DNA of 64,000 bases from Heterostelium multicystogenum (lineage: Eukaryota > Evosea > Eumycetozoa > Acytosteliales > Acytosteliaceae), in NCBI GenBank assembly GCA_003667245.1, contig RCNN01000007.1:124001-188000 (forward strand). Reading direction: 5' to 3'. Position numbers and translations under genes: made by a program. Below, in pieces: positions 21,901 to 32,500 of the stretch. The notes under the pieces were generated by a model, which did no database searches, was not told the DNA's origin, and saw only the letters and a program-made list of their open reading frames with translations. How positions within the stretch are numbered: position 1 is the first letter of the stretch; the number at the start of each line of letters is the position of its first letter.

Positions 21901-23003
21901 CATTGTTATTCTTCACCCAGAAGAACCAGATATGAGTGAGTGGGACGATATTGAAGACATTCATTTCGTAAAGGGATCTCCACTCGAACGTAAAGATCTA
22001 GAGTACTGTAAAGTACATTTGGCAGCCAAGATTATTGTTTTGTCAGATCCATACACCACTAGATGCTCCTCTACAGTTACCTCTGAAACCAGTGTCCAAC
22101 TGGATGCCGATACTATCATGGCATATCTAGAGGTCAATGAAATGCTTGTCAGCGCAAACAACAATACCTCATTTGTAACAGTAGAGCTTGTACATGAACC
22201 AAACATCAGATTCATTTCAAAGAATATTCGCTCCCAACTAAATATTCACAAGAGCAAATTGAAGAGAGAGAATGAAGAGATAGAAAAAACCAAACTACTA
22301 TATCACAAGCGAATTTGCATCTGGAAAGGTTTTAACTCTAACCACTCTGGATTCATTGATTTGCCAATCGAATCACCAAGACTATCTTTTGGATATCGCC
22401 CAGGAATTAGTGCTTGGTGTCAACGGTATCAAGAGATACCACAAAAAGATTCCACCCATCATCGACGATGATTTCTACAACGATGAAGATAATGATACCT
22501 CATTCGCCAGATACACAGACACCGAGGAGTCTGAAGCATCAGATGGAGAGTCAAAGAGATTGAAAATGCAAAACAGTACAAACAGCACAACCAGCTTGAA
22601 CGGCGTGAGTTTGCGTAAAAACTTCAGTCGTACCTCCATGATTAAAAGTAACAGTGGTATTAATTTGAATTGTCAATATTACCAAGATTGTCTTTTAAAT
22701 CAAATTAAAGTACCAGAACAATTCCATGTAAGTTAAAAACAATTTATCTGATAATTGAGCGAAGTAAAGGAAATTTTAATACATTTTTATTCTAAATTAT
22801 AGGGAAGAACTTATGGTGAGTTGTTCGAAGGTCTTATACAAAAGAATATTTTACCACTTGGTCTTTATAGATGCAAAGAAATCACAGGTGCTCCAAACCC
22901 TTATGTTTACACATGTCCCCCCTCAACCACTATTCTTCATGAAAATGATCTTGTTTATATTTTATATCGTCAATTCGAAACAGCAAGCGAAATGAAACAC
23001 TAA
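18956..23003 (+). CDS. BK/Slo-type calcium-activated potassium channel alpha subunit
   Basis: Seven exons (18956-19267, 19376-19715, 19797-20078, 20151-20383, 20443-20670, 20757-22727, 22803-23003), about 1,190 aa. An S0-like helix (HVFNLLWVLATVLFVLTSIT) precedes S1-S4. S4 is Arg-rich (FQFLRVLRTVRVLRANRVL). The pore has TTCGYGD (residues ~265) instead of the usual TVGYGD. Then come the linker and RCK1 (NLHGHILLCGEINFTSLLEF, GSPM-LESDLKRARF, the BK_channel_a block GILVQSTLCPGFGTMVCNLF) and RCK2 (EHIIICGSVKRVDLFLRGL...ERKDLEYCKVHLAAKIIVLSD). It ends YGELFEGLIQKNILPLGLYR...NDLVYILYR. For the third intron boundary I chose donor GTAACT at 19716, because only it restores FND-ITQYILRVV. Two single-base frameshifts (missing T near 21335-21338, extra T near 22414) lie in exon 6. 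It would hyperpolarise the membrane in response to voltage/Ca2+; no Ca-bowl acidic cluster is obvious. Confidence 0.88.
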
Positions 23004-23171
23004 ATCCAATCAACAACTGTTCAATTTTTACACATGGAATAGATAATTAATATTATTAAATAAATAATATTTTTATTTCAATTATTTATCTGTCTATTTC
23101 AAATTTGTTTTCCTTTTTGGAACCATTTTGGTAATGTTTTGGTTTTTGGTTTGGCAGTCTCTTGACTGTCA

Positions 23172-25126
23172 TCATCCATTTGGACGTGTGGATTTTTCTA
23201 ATGGTGTGGTTTCTGTTGGTGTAGTATCCATTGGTGTTACTTGATTTGTGGTTGTGGATGTTGTGGATGTTGTAGAAGTTGCAGATTCAGTGGATGTAGT
23301 TGTGGTAGTTGGTGTTGGAGATGGAGATTTAATAGTAGGTTGTTCTCTGGATCCATATGCCGCAGTAAAAAGGTCTTCAATCTCGCCCTTAAATTTAATT
23401 GCTGGTGATCCTTCTCTTATTCCAACATAGATGTTAGCCGCTGGGAATAATTCTGATTTCTTAAATGTCAAAGTCAAATCCAATTCTTTCTTTGGTGGTG
23501 CGACATCTATTGAAAAGGAATAATTAGAGACTAGCTATATTCAATATATAAATAAACTTACACAAATAAAAGTTGGCAATAGGTTCCTCTAATAATGTAA
23601 CAATATAGTCTCTTAGTCTTTGAACTCTTTCTTTGGTCAAGAATTTCATTTCCAACATTCTTCTGTCTGGGAATATTAATCTAATCGAGGTATCAACAAA
23701 TTTAGCTGTCTTTTGGTTGAAATAGTTCTCTCTCATTTCCTAAATAAATAAAATGGCCATGTTAGAACAAGGTAATGATCAATATGATTGTCAAAATCCT
23801 ACCTTTGTTCTCATTATTGATAGAAACTGTTCCTTTTCATCTTTGATTCTCTTGTTAGCTTGTTGTAGATTCTTAAAGTCCTCTGGAGTTAAAGTATTAT
23901 CAAACTCAATTTCTAAAGAGTAGAAGAATGATTAGAGGATAAATCGTTTGAATATTTTCAATGGCAACATACTTGTTAGATCAACATCATCTTCCACAGG
24001 TATATATACAGATAGCTTTCTATCGCTTGGAGCTGGTGGCTCAATCTCTGGCACTTTTTTAGGTAGTTTTTTCTCCATAAACTCTTCATATGTCGAACTT
24101 GAAAACTGCTGTAATAACTGTGTTGCTTTTTCAAAGAAAGCAGTATGATCACGTTCACCAGTTGATTGATTACTATCAGACATTGGATGATCCTCTTGCT
24201 TGCTGATGGGAGATGTATTATTCTGTACTGTTGAGGTTGTTATAACTGTTGAATCTGATTCAGCATTAGTGTTTGTCACATGTGAAGAATCAACCTTTGT
24301 TTCTGTTTGTGTTGTTGCTGGTGATACTGGTGAAACTACCTGTGTAACTTCCTGTGTCACGTCTTTTGCTGGTTGAAGGTGATGTTGGTTTTGGTGCTAC
24401 TGGTGTTACTGTTGGTGGGGAGGGTTGGATTGGAGCTGGAGGCTGGTAGCCCTCTACTAAATCTTTTAGAGTGTCATAGTGTTGATCAGATAGTTTATGT
24501 TTGAAATTAATTACTATCGACTCTGTGATCATTAGTTTTTTGCAAGGTAGATTTTTGAAGATCTTCTATTCTATCATACTGTTGTTTTGATTAATATAAG
24601 TACATCAATTGTAGTAATCAAGATAAACATACTTCTTTGTTCAAAATAATCATAGTTGGTAAGTAGTAGTTTGAGGTGTCCGGGTCTATTTTCTTTAACA
24701 AATTCAAAGATTGATTCTGTTGTTCAAAGTATAATAAGATATCCCATAGAGTGGAGGTTGTTTTTGAATTTGGATTGAAGTCGCGTTCCATCAGAGAGTT
24801 GTACTGCTATACGTAGCTCTAGCACACCCTTGTTTGTGTTATTCTCTACTATTGTAAGCCTGCTTGAATTGGGTATACCTGATAGTCTGAATGGCAGAGA
24901 GAGGTTCACTGGCTTTTGATTCTGTCTTTAACAATAGGTTAGTATCAACTGTATCGAGTGATAAGGCCAAAGTATATTCAGAATAGACCTACGTTAAACC
25001 AAAGAGAGATGGATCAGCAAGCTTCAATTGAAGACATGCTTTCTTTAATATTTCAGATAGAAAGGTATTAGGTGTAAACTGTACCACTGTTTTATCATTC
25101 TTGTATAATATATGTAATGAATTCAT
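23172..25126 (-). CDS. ASPSCR1: TUG/ASPSCR1 (UBXD9) homologue, UBX-domain p97/Cdc48 cofactor
   Basis: Six exons on the minus strand: 24993-25126, 24633-24925, 23973-24578, 23803-23912, 23562-23739 and 23172-23506 (about 550 aa). The N-terminus (MNSLHILYKNDKTVVQFTPN) is the TUG ubiquitin-like domain, continuing into VNLSLPFRLSGIPNSSRL. A second ubiquitin-like segment reads LELRIAVQLSDGTRLQSKF then TLWDILLYFEQQNQS. A Pro/Thr-rich linker, a coiled region and a UBX domain (SIRLIFPDRRMLEMKFLTKE...) follow. Three frameshifts occur: A5 (24762-24766), A6 (24536-24541) and near 24376-24379. One base removed at each restores the family sequence (KTTSTLWD, STLQKLMITES, SPQPAKDVTQE). Known role in animals: it disassembles p97 hexamers and retains GLUT4 vesicles; the p97 link is the likely shared function. 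Confidence 0.82.
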
Positions 25127-25258
25127 ATTTGATGTAATTGAGTAAATTATTGTAATAATAAAAGTAAAGTGTGAGATCAATGTTTAATTTAAAATTTTGT
25201 GAAATTTTTATTATGATTTTAAACATAAAATTTTCTTTGAAAATTACATGTTTTCTAT

Positions 25259-26128
25259 CTATCGTGATGCTTCATCAGTCCTTCTCCGTAGCATATGTTT
25301 GTGGAACTTTATCAGTGGGCTGATGTTTTCCTCAACTGGAGGAATTATTTCAGGTAATAGTTGATCTTTTACAGGTGCTGGTTGATCTTTTGCAGGTGCT
25401 GGTTGATCTTTTACAGGTGCTGATTGATCTTTTACAGGTACTGGTTGATCTGCTGCCGGAGCTGGTTGATCTTTTGCAGGTGCTGGTTGATCTGTTCCAG
25501 GTGCTGTTGCAGGTGTTGGTTGATCTTTTACAGGTGCTGATTGATCTGTTGCAGGGGCTGGTTGCTTATCATCAGGTGCTGGCTTTGTTGCTAAATCCAA
25601 TAGACCATAGAATTTTAATTCTTTTTTAACTTCATCAAGGATATCAGAAGGAATCTGAGATATATCCTCTCCTCTCATCAAATTTAGGACATGTGTGAAA
25701 AGAGTTCCATCTCTACAATTGAATTTTTATTAACATATTGACAAAAACATTACTAAAATGACTTACCTGTCTATGAAATAAATTTTTGAATTAGTTTGAG
25801 AGTCAATTGGTAATAGTTTTATTTTTCCAGAAAACAAAAAAGTAGAAATAAGATCCCTTCACTTGTGTCAAAGTTGATAGTAATGTTTCAAAGAAATGTC
25901 CCCCAACATTCAATCTTATAGTGGTATCTGTAGGGATCTCTCAAACATAGAGAGATCTAATATTTTATTTTGTAACTTTGCAATTTCATCTTCATCAACT
26001 GAAAAATCCGACTCCACATTGATTGATAATTGATATATCTTTCTTTTTACTTCTTGTAAAAGAGACTTATTTGTATTTAAAACTGTCATTTCTATATCTT
26101 TCATTTTAGTGTATGAAATTTCAGACAA
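25259..26128 (-). CDS. KCTD-like BTB/T1-domain protein with Pro-Ala-Asp-Gln repeat tail
   Basis: Two exons on the minus strand (25767-26128 and 25259-25713; about 270 aa). An N-terminal helical segment (residues 1-68) precedes a potassium-channel-tetramerisation type BTB domain: DTTIRLNVGGHFFETLLSTL ... KGSYF ... IYFIDRDG-TLFTHVLNLMRGED. The intron splits R-DG. A C-terminal tail of 7-residue repeats (K/T-D-Q-P/S-A-P-A/V) follows. Two frame breaks, one base missing in GGG 25933-25935 and one extra in the A6 run 25836-25841, must be corrected to read the domain. The neighbouring plus-strand gene has the same BTB domain and intron position, so the two are paralogues in divergent orientation. KCTD proteins commonly form oligomers and Cullin-3 adaptors; the role here is unknown. 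Confidence 0.7.
25361..25565. repeat. Coding tandem repeat, 21-bp unit (KCTD-like gene tail)
   Basis: About nine imperfect 21-bp units such as GATCTTTTACAGGTGCTGG plus two bases, with two shortened units in the middle. They encode the DQPAPxK-type heptads of the minus-strand protein. Expected to vary in copy number between strains. Confidence 0.85.
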
Positions 26129-26329
26129 TTACAAAAACACATAAAAATGTCTGGAAAAAAATCTAAAAACTATTATATCTCAACAATTAAAATATTTTGA
26201 TGGTTTCACTATTTTAGAAACAATATTAATCTCTATGATACCAATTTATCTTTAAGTTATAAAAAGGATATTGAAAAGTTGAAAGATGAAATAAATGAAT
26301 TGGAAAAAGAAAAAGAAATAGAGGTGTTG

Positions 26330-26712
26330 ATGACCAAAAAAATTAAAGAAACTCACAGTGATGAAGTTATTACTTTAAATTTTGGAGGAAAAGAGTTGTT
26401 CACAACAACAAAGGCTACTTTGACAAGAATTAAAGGAAGTGAATTTGAGAAGATGTTTTCAAGTGAGGGTTCTACAAAAATCATTCTAAGACCAGGTAAA
26501 ACAAATGAATATTTTATTGATAAGTAAGGAAGTAATTTATAATAAAACCAAAATATTACTAATGAACTCACTAATAGAGATGGAAAGTACTTTAGATACA
26601 TTCTTAACTATATGAGAGGTGAAGAAATATCTGATCCAAGCAAATTCAAACTATATTTTGATAACTATTCAGAATATGGTCTCAAAGAAATAACAAACGA
26701 GAATCAATGATT
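26330..26712 (+). CDS. KCTD-like BTB/T1-domain protein, divergent paralogue
   Basis: Two exons (26330-26523 and 26578-26712). The BTB/T1 domain reads SDEVITLNFGGKELFTTTKA ... GSEFEKMFSS ... EYFIDK-DGKYFRYILNYMRGEE, the same architecture and the same phase-2 intron position (between the Asp of FID and DG) as the minus-strand neighbour. The protein stops at NENQ, so it lacks the repeat tail. The start is uncertain: the reading frame is open upstream with a coiled, Lys/Glu-rich segment (KDIEKLKDEINELEKEKEIE) back to an in-frame TGA near 26198. The only in-frame ATG after that stop is at 26330. An ATG at 26146 lies in the same frame before the TGA. The true start may use another exon or be hidden by an indel. 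Confidence 0.65.
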
Positions 26713-27002
26713 ATTTATATTTAAAAATAAATTCTACAAACTATAGTAAATATTTTCCACCACTACATCTATTTTTTCCAATCTTTTATAATGATTAGAT
26801 ATGATCTTGGAACCTTATTATATCGAGTCCAGTGGTAAGTTGAACTCGAATACAACTCCCTTTAAATATATAGCCTATTCTATTGTATTTTGATAAAAAA
26901 TGTCAATCCTGTGTCAAAACCAATTAAATCATTCAAAATAAATTACTATACCTTTGAAAAAGAAGTGATAGTTGTTCCAATGATATACAACTAGAATATA
27001 AG

Positions 27003-27027
27003 TATATATATATATATATATATATAT
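27003..27027. repeat. (TA)n dinucleotide repeat
   Basis: About 12 uninterrupted TA units in non-coding DNA. Confidence 0.95.
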
Positions 27028-29297
27028 TTCCTATAAAAATGAAATCTTCAATCAATTTAAAGTGATATTTAAGAATATTTTTGTTTATGTCACAATGTTT
27101 TTAGGATCTAAATATCAATTAAAATGTATAAATAAATAATGTTAATATTCTTCATTCTATTTATAAAATAGAACTTACTTTCCCATATAAAATTTGTATA
27201 CTTATGTTTGATTTTTATCTCATTTTGAAACCAACTAGGTTTGTTTTATTTGTATTTTCATGAAAGTTGATCATTGGTAAGAAACTTCTTTTTCTTTGAT
27301 TACTACTTTACTTTTGTGTAGAAGCAAGTATAAAATTGATTGAAGATTTCATTTTTACCGAAGAAATATATATATATATGTAATCTGATAATATATTGAT
27401 TCAAAGGACTTATTTTCTTGATTAATAACTAATATTGATATCGAAAATTATAATGATAATGTTATTCCATTAGTATTGAATTTTCATAATACTATGGCTA
27501 AAGAATTGTTATATATTTATATAATAAGTTTAAAGAATAACTAATAAGATAAACTTTAATAAATAATGGTAAAGAATAAAGAATAAACCTCAACAGTTGA
27601 AATTAATTAATGAAGGACTAAAGCAATACTAAATGTTGGTCTGTATTTTATATATAAAAAAAATATTGATAGAATCTGATATTTAATTATGTTAAATAAT
27701 CATTGTTTAACCTCCAAACTTACTATTAATATTGTTTGATATTGAACAAAAAATGTCTATTAGAAGTCAATATTTATACTTTTCAAATTGTACAATTATT
27801 TAATTTTCATCGATTTAATTACATTATAAATTAAACATGATCATGATGATAGCTAAGGAGTATAAATAGATGCTGTTTAAAACCAAAAAGATTGAAGTAG
27901 GCCCTACCTTTACAGCTTTACATAATAATCAAACATTGTGAAGGTGAGAACCTCAATAACAACTTAACCAATTAATATGCATCTCCTTTTCTTTAAAGAA
28001 AAACAAAGAAATAAATAACTACAGATTCAACTCAAACAATCATTATCTTCGAGATCTCCTGAGATGAGTTAGATCTTGGGTCTGATGTAAATTCAGAAAG
28101 AGTCGTTAGTTCCTTCATTTATGTATCAAGAATTATACATTATCATAAATTAGAAGCTATATTCTATATTTATATTTCTAAAATTGAATATTAAACAAAC
28201 AAAACTAGTAATATTATATGTATAATAAAGAACATTTATCTTTCTCGTTTCTTTGTTTGATTTCACGGAATACTTAATTCAGTTTAATCCACCTATGTCA
28301 GCAATGTCTAGCATGTGTCATATCTGTCGACTTTCTTTTTAGTCTCTTTCTGATATATTTGCGTCATTTATAAATCTAGATAGTGTCATAGAGCTACACA
28401 AAGGTACTTAAAAATAAAGATATCCATAATAAGATTGTTGCATCATTTGCGATTGGACAAACAAGGAACATATAAGGTTGTGTTTGTACAAATTAGTTAA
28501 TTCAATCAATCTTTCAACTATAATAAATCAGACGTTTGGACTAAAAGAGATCTTGTTTTATATTTTCTGTTTTATAATAATCGAGTTGTTTATAATGAGA
28601 TTTATTAGAGACGCGCAACATAAACTTAAAAACTACTTACTTTAAACCTTTTGTCCAATCAGTCAGAGTTTTGATGAAATTCTGGTAAACTGTACCTGCA
28701 TAAAACGATAAAATATCATCTACAAACAAATGTCATTTTTCTATATTCTACCTGAGCATGCAGTTTGCACCAACACTAATTTCAAGAAAAATACATCTCA
28801 TCTCAAATCAAGGAATCTAATTGGTGGAAAGTGTTCTAACCGATTCATTTCATAAATAATCTCCGAGTTCCAAATGATTTGGTTGATCAATCACATACAA
28901 CCTAATCTATCAATTATTGCCTATTGTGTTGAGTCGACTTAGAGGTTTGCAAAAAACAAGAAATAACGGCATCCAATCAGTGATCGAAATCAAAATGAAT
29001 CAGTTAATTAATATGATAGGTTTTTCATAATTTTAGCATGATTCCACGAGATTTTGTTCTAAAATTTAAAAATACCAATAGTCACCCAAAAAACACATGC
29101 AAATATAGTCACATTTTTATATAAATTAATCCATTGGATAGGATTGAAATTCATCAGTCAGTCAGATGAATTAAGTAAAAAACCTCAAACCCCCATATGT
29201 CTTATCTGTTGCCTTAAAGCTGCCAAAAAAAAAAACCTATTAAATCTCAGTGTTAGGTGTGTCTTAACCCAATTTGTATGATATGATATCACTGTAT

Positions 29298-29318
29298 GGT
29301 GGGGGTGGGTGTCTCGGG
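29298..29318 (+). other. G-rich stretch, possible G-quadruplex
   Basis: Runs GG, GGGGG, GGG and GGG lie within 21 bp separated by short loops (T, T, TGTCTC). This is unusual in DNA this AT-rich. Only three runs have three or more G, so a stable quadruplex is uncertain. Confidence 0.4.
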
Positions 29319-30142
29319 TGTCAAAACTAATTAATAATTATTCTCGACACCACAGACTGATTCTAGTTTATCATATTGAATTAAAGTGCTAAGTATCAGT
29401 GATCACCCCATTACGAAGTTTAGAAGAGCAACTCCATCTTTGAACCCCCTCTGGTCAGATGATAAATTTCAAAGTAGTTGAAATCTGCATGCATGCTGTG
29501 ACAACAACTCTTTGAGGACATTGACTTGATTTGTGCAAACTTAACATAACCACTATTCTAAAATAATACACTTGATTCAATTAAGCAAAAGACAGGTCAA
29601 GACTGTCAGTATGATTGATGAGATTCAATATGATAATGATATTTGATTCAACACGCAAATAACTCATTACACTCAAAAACCACCAACAACATCTAAAAAG
29701 ACAAAACACCAACAACACAACAACAACAAAACACAAGTCTTGACAACTTTAGAGATTGGAGCACGAGATATTGAAAAAACCAGTAGTTTGAATTTGGTTG
29801 GTTGGTCCTCAATCAAAGAAAAACTGGTGTGCTAGTATGAAAGATATACTGATAATGCACACGCATTTCAGGTTGATCTCAATCTGTCCACTACCAGGAC
29901 ATACACAATTCTCATACTACAATCACTTCAAAGTTTGTCCAACAGAAACAACATCATCAACTAGTTATCTAGACAATAATTATTTTTAAATTTATTTTCT
30001 TTTAAATTTTTTCTACAAACAGGTTGGACACTATCCAGCTTGGACCTCTTTCCTACAATTTAAATAGAGCCCAACTACTAGTAGTTTCAGTCATTCTTAT
30101 CTCTTGCTTTGATTAGATATACTTATTTAAACAACACACACA

Positions 30143-30969
30143 ATGTACAAATATATTTTCGCCGTTTTGGCTGTCATGTTTGCAGTTTCATCTGCTTGCT
30201 CCACCTCACCATGGAAGACTGCTGAACCAGTAAGTTTTACTGCTCCTATTTAAATCTAAATCTACAACAATCATATTAATTAATTAATGAATATTACAGT
30301 CAGTTGTCAAGCTTCCAGCAGACTTGGATGCCGCCGAATTGGCATTCCACGAAGAGAAGATGATGGAAATTTCAAAGTATGCTATTGAACAAACCTACCA
30401 AAACAATATCCCACACGCCATTTTCACTGCATCCATTGTCGATCCAAGAAATGGTAGCACCATCTGCATTGATATCAACAGAGGAAATGAGTCTATGATC
30501 AGACACGGTGAAACCCAAGTTATTTTGTCATGCTCTGCCTTGAAGAACAAGAACGAGTGGAGTGGATATTACTTGTACACCACCGGTGAGTCATGTCCAA
30601 TGTGCCAAGCTGCCATCATGTGGGGCCGGTTTCGACAAGGTTATCTACGGTACCTCCGTCAAGACTTTGTACTGCGAGTTGTGTATGTCACAAATCTTGG
30701 TCGAGTCCAACTACATCAACGGATACGGTTACGGTTTGAACAAGACCAAGAATCTCGAGATCGTCGGTGAGATCCTCACCAACGTCACCACCCCACAAGT
30801 CTTCAGAAACTGGTGCGCCGGTAAGGGTGACGAAAAGGTCTGGACTGTCAGCCCAATGTGTAACGCTGACTACACCCCAACCTGTGTTAACTCATCATCG
30901 ACCATCTCCAACAACTTCCTTTTCACCTTCGCTGCCATTATTGTCATCGTTATCTCCATGTTCTTTTAA
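30143..30969 (+). CDS. Secreted, probably GPI-anchored, cytidine-deaminase-fold protein
   Basis: Two exons (30143-30229, 30300-30969; about 250 aa). It starts with a signal peptide (MYKYIFAVLAVMFAVSSACS). The zinc-dependent deaminase core follows: MIRHGETQVI (HxE zinc/proton-shuttle motif, here HGE) and GESCPMCQAAIMWAGFDKVI (PCxxC-type motif, here SCPMC). This is closest in style to guanine or tRNA-adenosine deaminases. The C-terminus is a Ser/Asn segment followed by a hydrophobic tail (FLFTFAAIIVIVISMFF) with almost no residues after it, as in GPI-anchor signals. One frameshift: GGGG at 30622-30625 should be GGG to read MWAGFDKV. Several N-x-S/T sites (NGS, NES, NVT, NSS) fit a secreted protein. 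Substrate unknown; extracellular nucleoside or base deamination is an inference. Confidence 0.8.
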
Positions 30970-31572
30970 ATAGTTTTGTACTAATAAAATAAAACAAAAA
31001 TATATTAATAATAATAGTTTTAAAAAAAAAACTATTTAAACTAACTAAAACAATATAATAACTTTAAATCAGATCTTTTAGAATCTATGATTATCATTAT
31101 GTTTCCAACATGTTAGAAAACATATCGACAATAATGGAAGTCGGTGATTCTTTTATTTGGTCGAATGAAATGTGGTTAATTTTATCAAATTCAGATATTT
31201 CTGTTTACACTTTTATTTACCATCAACGCAATTCTAAAGCCAACAAAGGGAGCCCAGATCAATCATGATTTATTTTTACAAAATTAAAAACAATCTAACC
31301 CATTTTTACAACAACATTACCATAGGATTTCTGAAATCAACACGATATTTTTTAGCAAATATAAATATGGGTTCCAACATGTTGGGTCTTTACGTATTGC
31401 GTTGAAACCATTGTGGTAAAATTAGGTTTCATTGTTCATGATATTTATAAATTGATCATGATGAATTCATGAGCTCTTATTTTACCTAACTATTTAGTTC
31501 TCATTTTTTCTTTAATTTTATTATTAGTTTTTAGAAATCTTTATTATTCTTATTGTAATATACTAGAAAGAG
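30970..31572. other. Intergenic, AT-rich; short palindromes
   Basis: 3' flank of the deaminase gene and 5' flank of the four-span protein. It contains the perfect 12-nt palindrome CCAACATGTTGG (31374-31385) and the near copy CCAACATGTTAG (31105-31116). No coding signal. Confidence 0.45.
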
Positions 31573-32344
31573 ATGAACCTGAATAAATATACACTTATTG
31601 TACTGGGTCTATTGGTTGTCCCAATTGCATTGTTGGTTGTTTCATTTACAAGTAGGTAAAAATACAATTTTGAATTAACAATGACCTAGTTTTAATGTTA
31701 TTTTCATTTTATAAAAGGACCTTGGTACCAAACTAAACTTGATAATGGAGAAAAGATCATATATAATTACAAGACCATAGAACCATTTCGACCAACCATA
31801 CATGAATTATACAATTTCATATAAGCAATCGTTTAACGATAAAACTGATCTTAAACATAGTTTGAAGATATTCCAATCGACCTATGTATTTGCCATCATG
31901 GCATGGTGCATGCATGTGATTGGCGCTGGAATCATTGCTTTCACAATCTTTGGAACGCTTCCAGAAATGTTTAAAATGGCTGCCAAAAATAGTGCCTTAT
32001 TATTGCTTTTTGTTTCACAATCATTTCTCTCCTCACTTTTGTGGGATTGCCCAATGCCATCAAAGTCGACTGCAATGAGAATGACAATTTCGGTCAACTG
32101 TGTCTTCCAGTGCAGCAGAGAGACAAGCTACATGGTTCTCACAACGGATCTTCATGGGGACCCAAAGAAGGATGGATCACTGGTACGTAGTAGTATTCCA
32201 CAAGTTTCAAACAATCACACCATTTCTAACAACTATAATTCCTCCATACTATTTCCAACCATAGTTGTTGTATCATCATTCTTTAGCTTAGGAGCCATGG
32301 TTGTATCCTTGGTTTCCATTTTTTTTAGAAAAATAATTAAATAA
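31573..32344 (+). CDS. Four-span membrane protein, unknown family
   Basis: Three exons (31573-31651, 31718-32182, 32265-32344; about 207 aa). TM1 is YTLIVLGLLVVPIALLVVSF. A polar loop follows, then TM2 (YVFAIMAWCMHVIGAGIIAF), TM3 (IIAFCFTIISLLTFVGL), a second loop with paired cysteines (VDC...QLCLP), and TM4 (VVVSSFFSLGAMVVSLVSIF) ending in basic residues (FFRKIIK). The layout resembles claudin/PMP22/SUR7-type tetraspan proteins, but no diagnostic motif lets me name it. Two frame breaks (extra T in TTT 31815-31817; one missing base near 31995-31998) must be corrected. The intron at 32183 (GTACGT) is inferred because it joins GWITG to VVVSSFF. Confidence 0.6.
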
Positions 32345-32500
32345 TCTTGATCCATTTCCCCAAACATCCTTGATAGTAATAAATCTAGATCTAGATTGTA
32401 TATGTCCAAACCAGAAGTAGTATATGTTGTAAATAATCATTAAATTAAATAGTAAATAAATAAAGAAATAAAGAAATAAAGAAAGAAAGAATTAAAGAGA

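Larger units (their letters stand above)
26713..30142. other. 3.4-kb region without a supportable gene
   Basis: Extremely AT-rich and full of stops in all frames. It holds a (TA)n tract near 27003-27027, a TATA-like GTATAAATAG at about 27860, and a conspicuous G-rich stretch at 29298-29318. A short frame at 27431-27542 translates as NIDIENYNDNVIPLVLNFHN... and resembles ankyrin-like family proteins only faintly; it could be a relic. No tRNA, 5S, spliceosomal RNA or transposon was recognised. The last 80 bp before 30143 are the promoter and leader of the secreted deaminase gene (TTTAAATAG at about 30060). Confidence 0.45.

Noticed and set aside
25361..25565. Regular 21-bp repeats resembling a CRISPR-like array
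   Set aside because: Units are contiguous without spacers and encode an in-frame heptad; the organism is a eukaryote.
26146..26330. In-frame TGA in the plus-strand KCTD-like gene as recoding (selenocysteine or readthrough)
   Set aside because: No supporting element, poor protein quality upstream, and the region is rich in indels; a missed exon or indel is simpler.
26808..26870. Possible tRNA-like arms around the GAACTCGAATAC sequence
   Set aside because: No complete cloverleaf, no acceptor stem and no proper A and B boxes could be built.
29798..29989. 63-codon plus-strand frame
   Set aside because: No upstream signals, atypical composition and no recognisable feature; consistent with chance.
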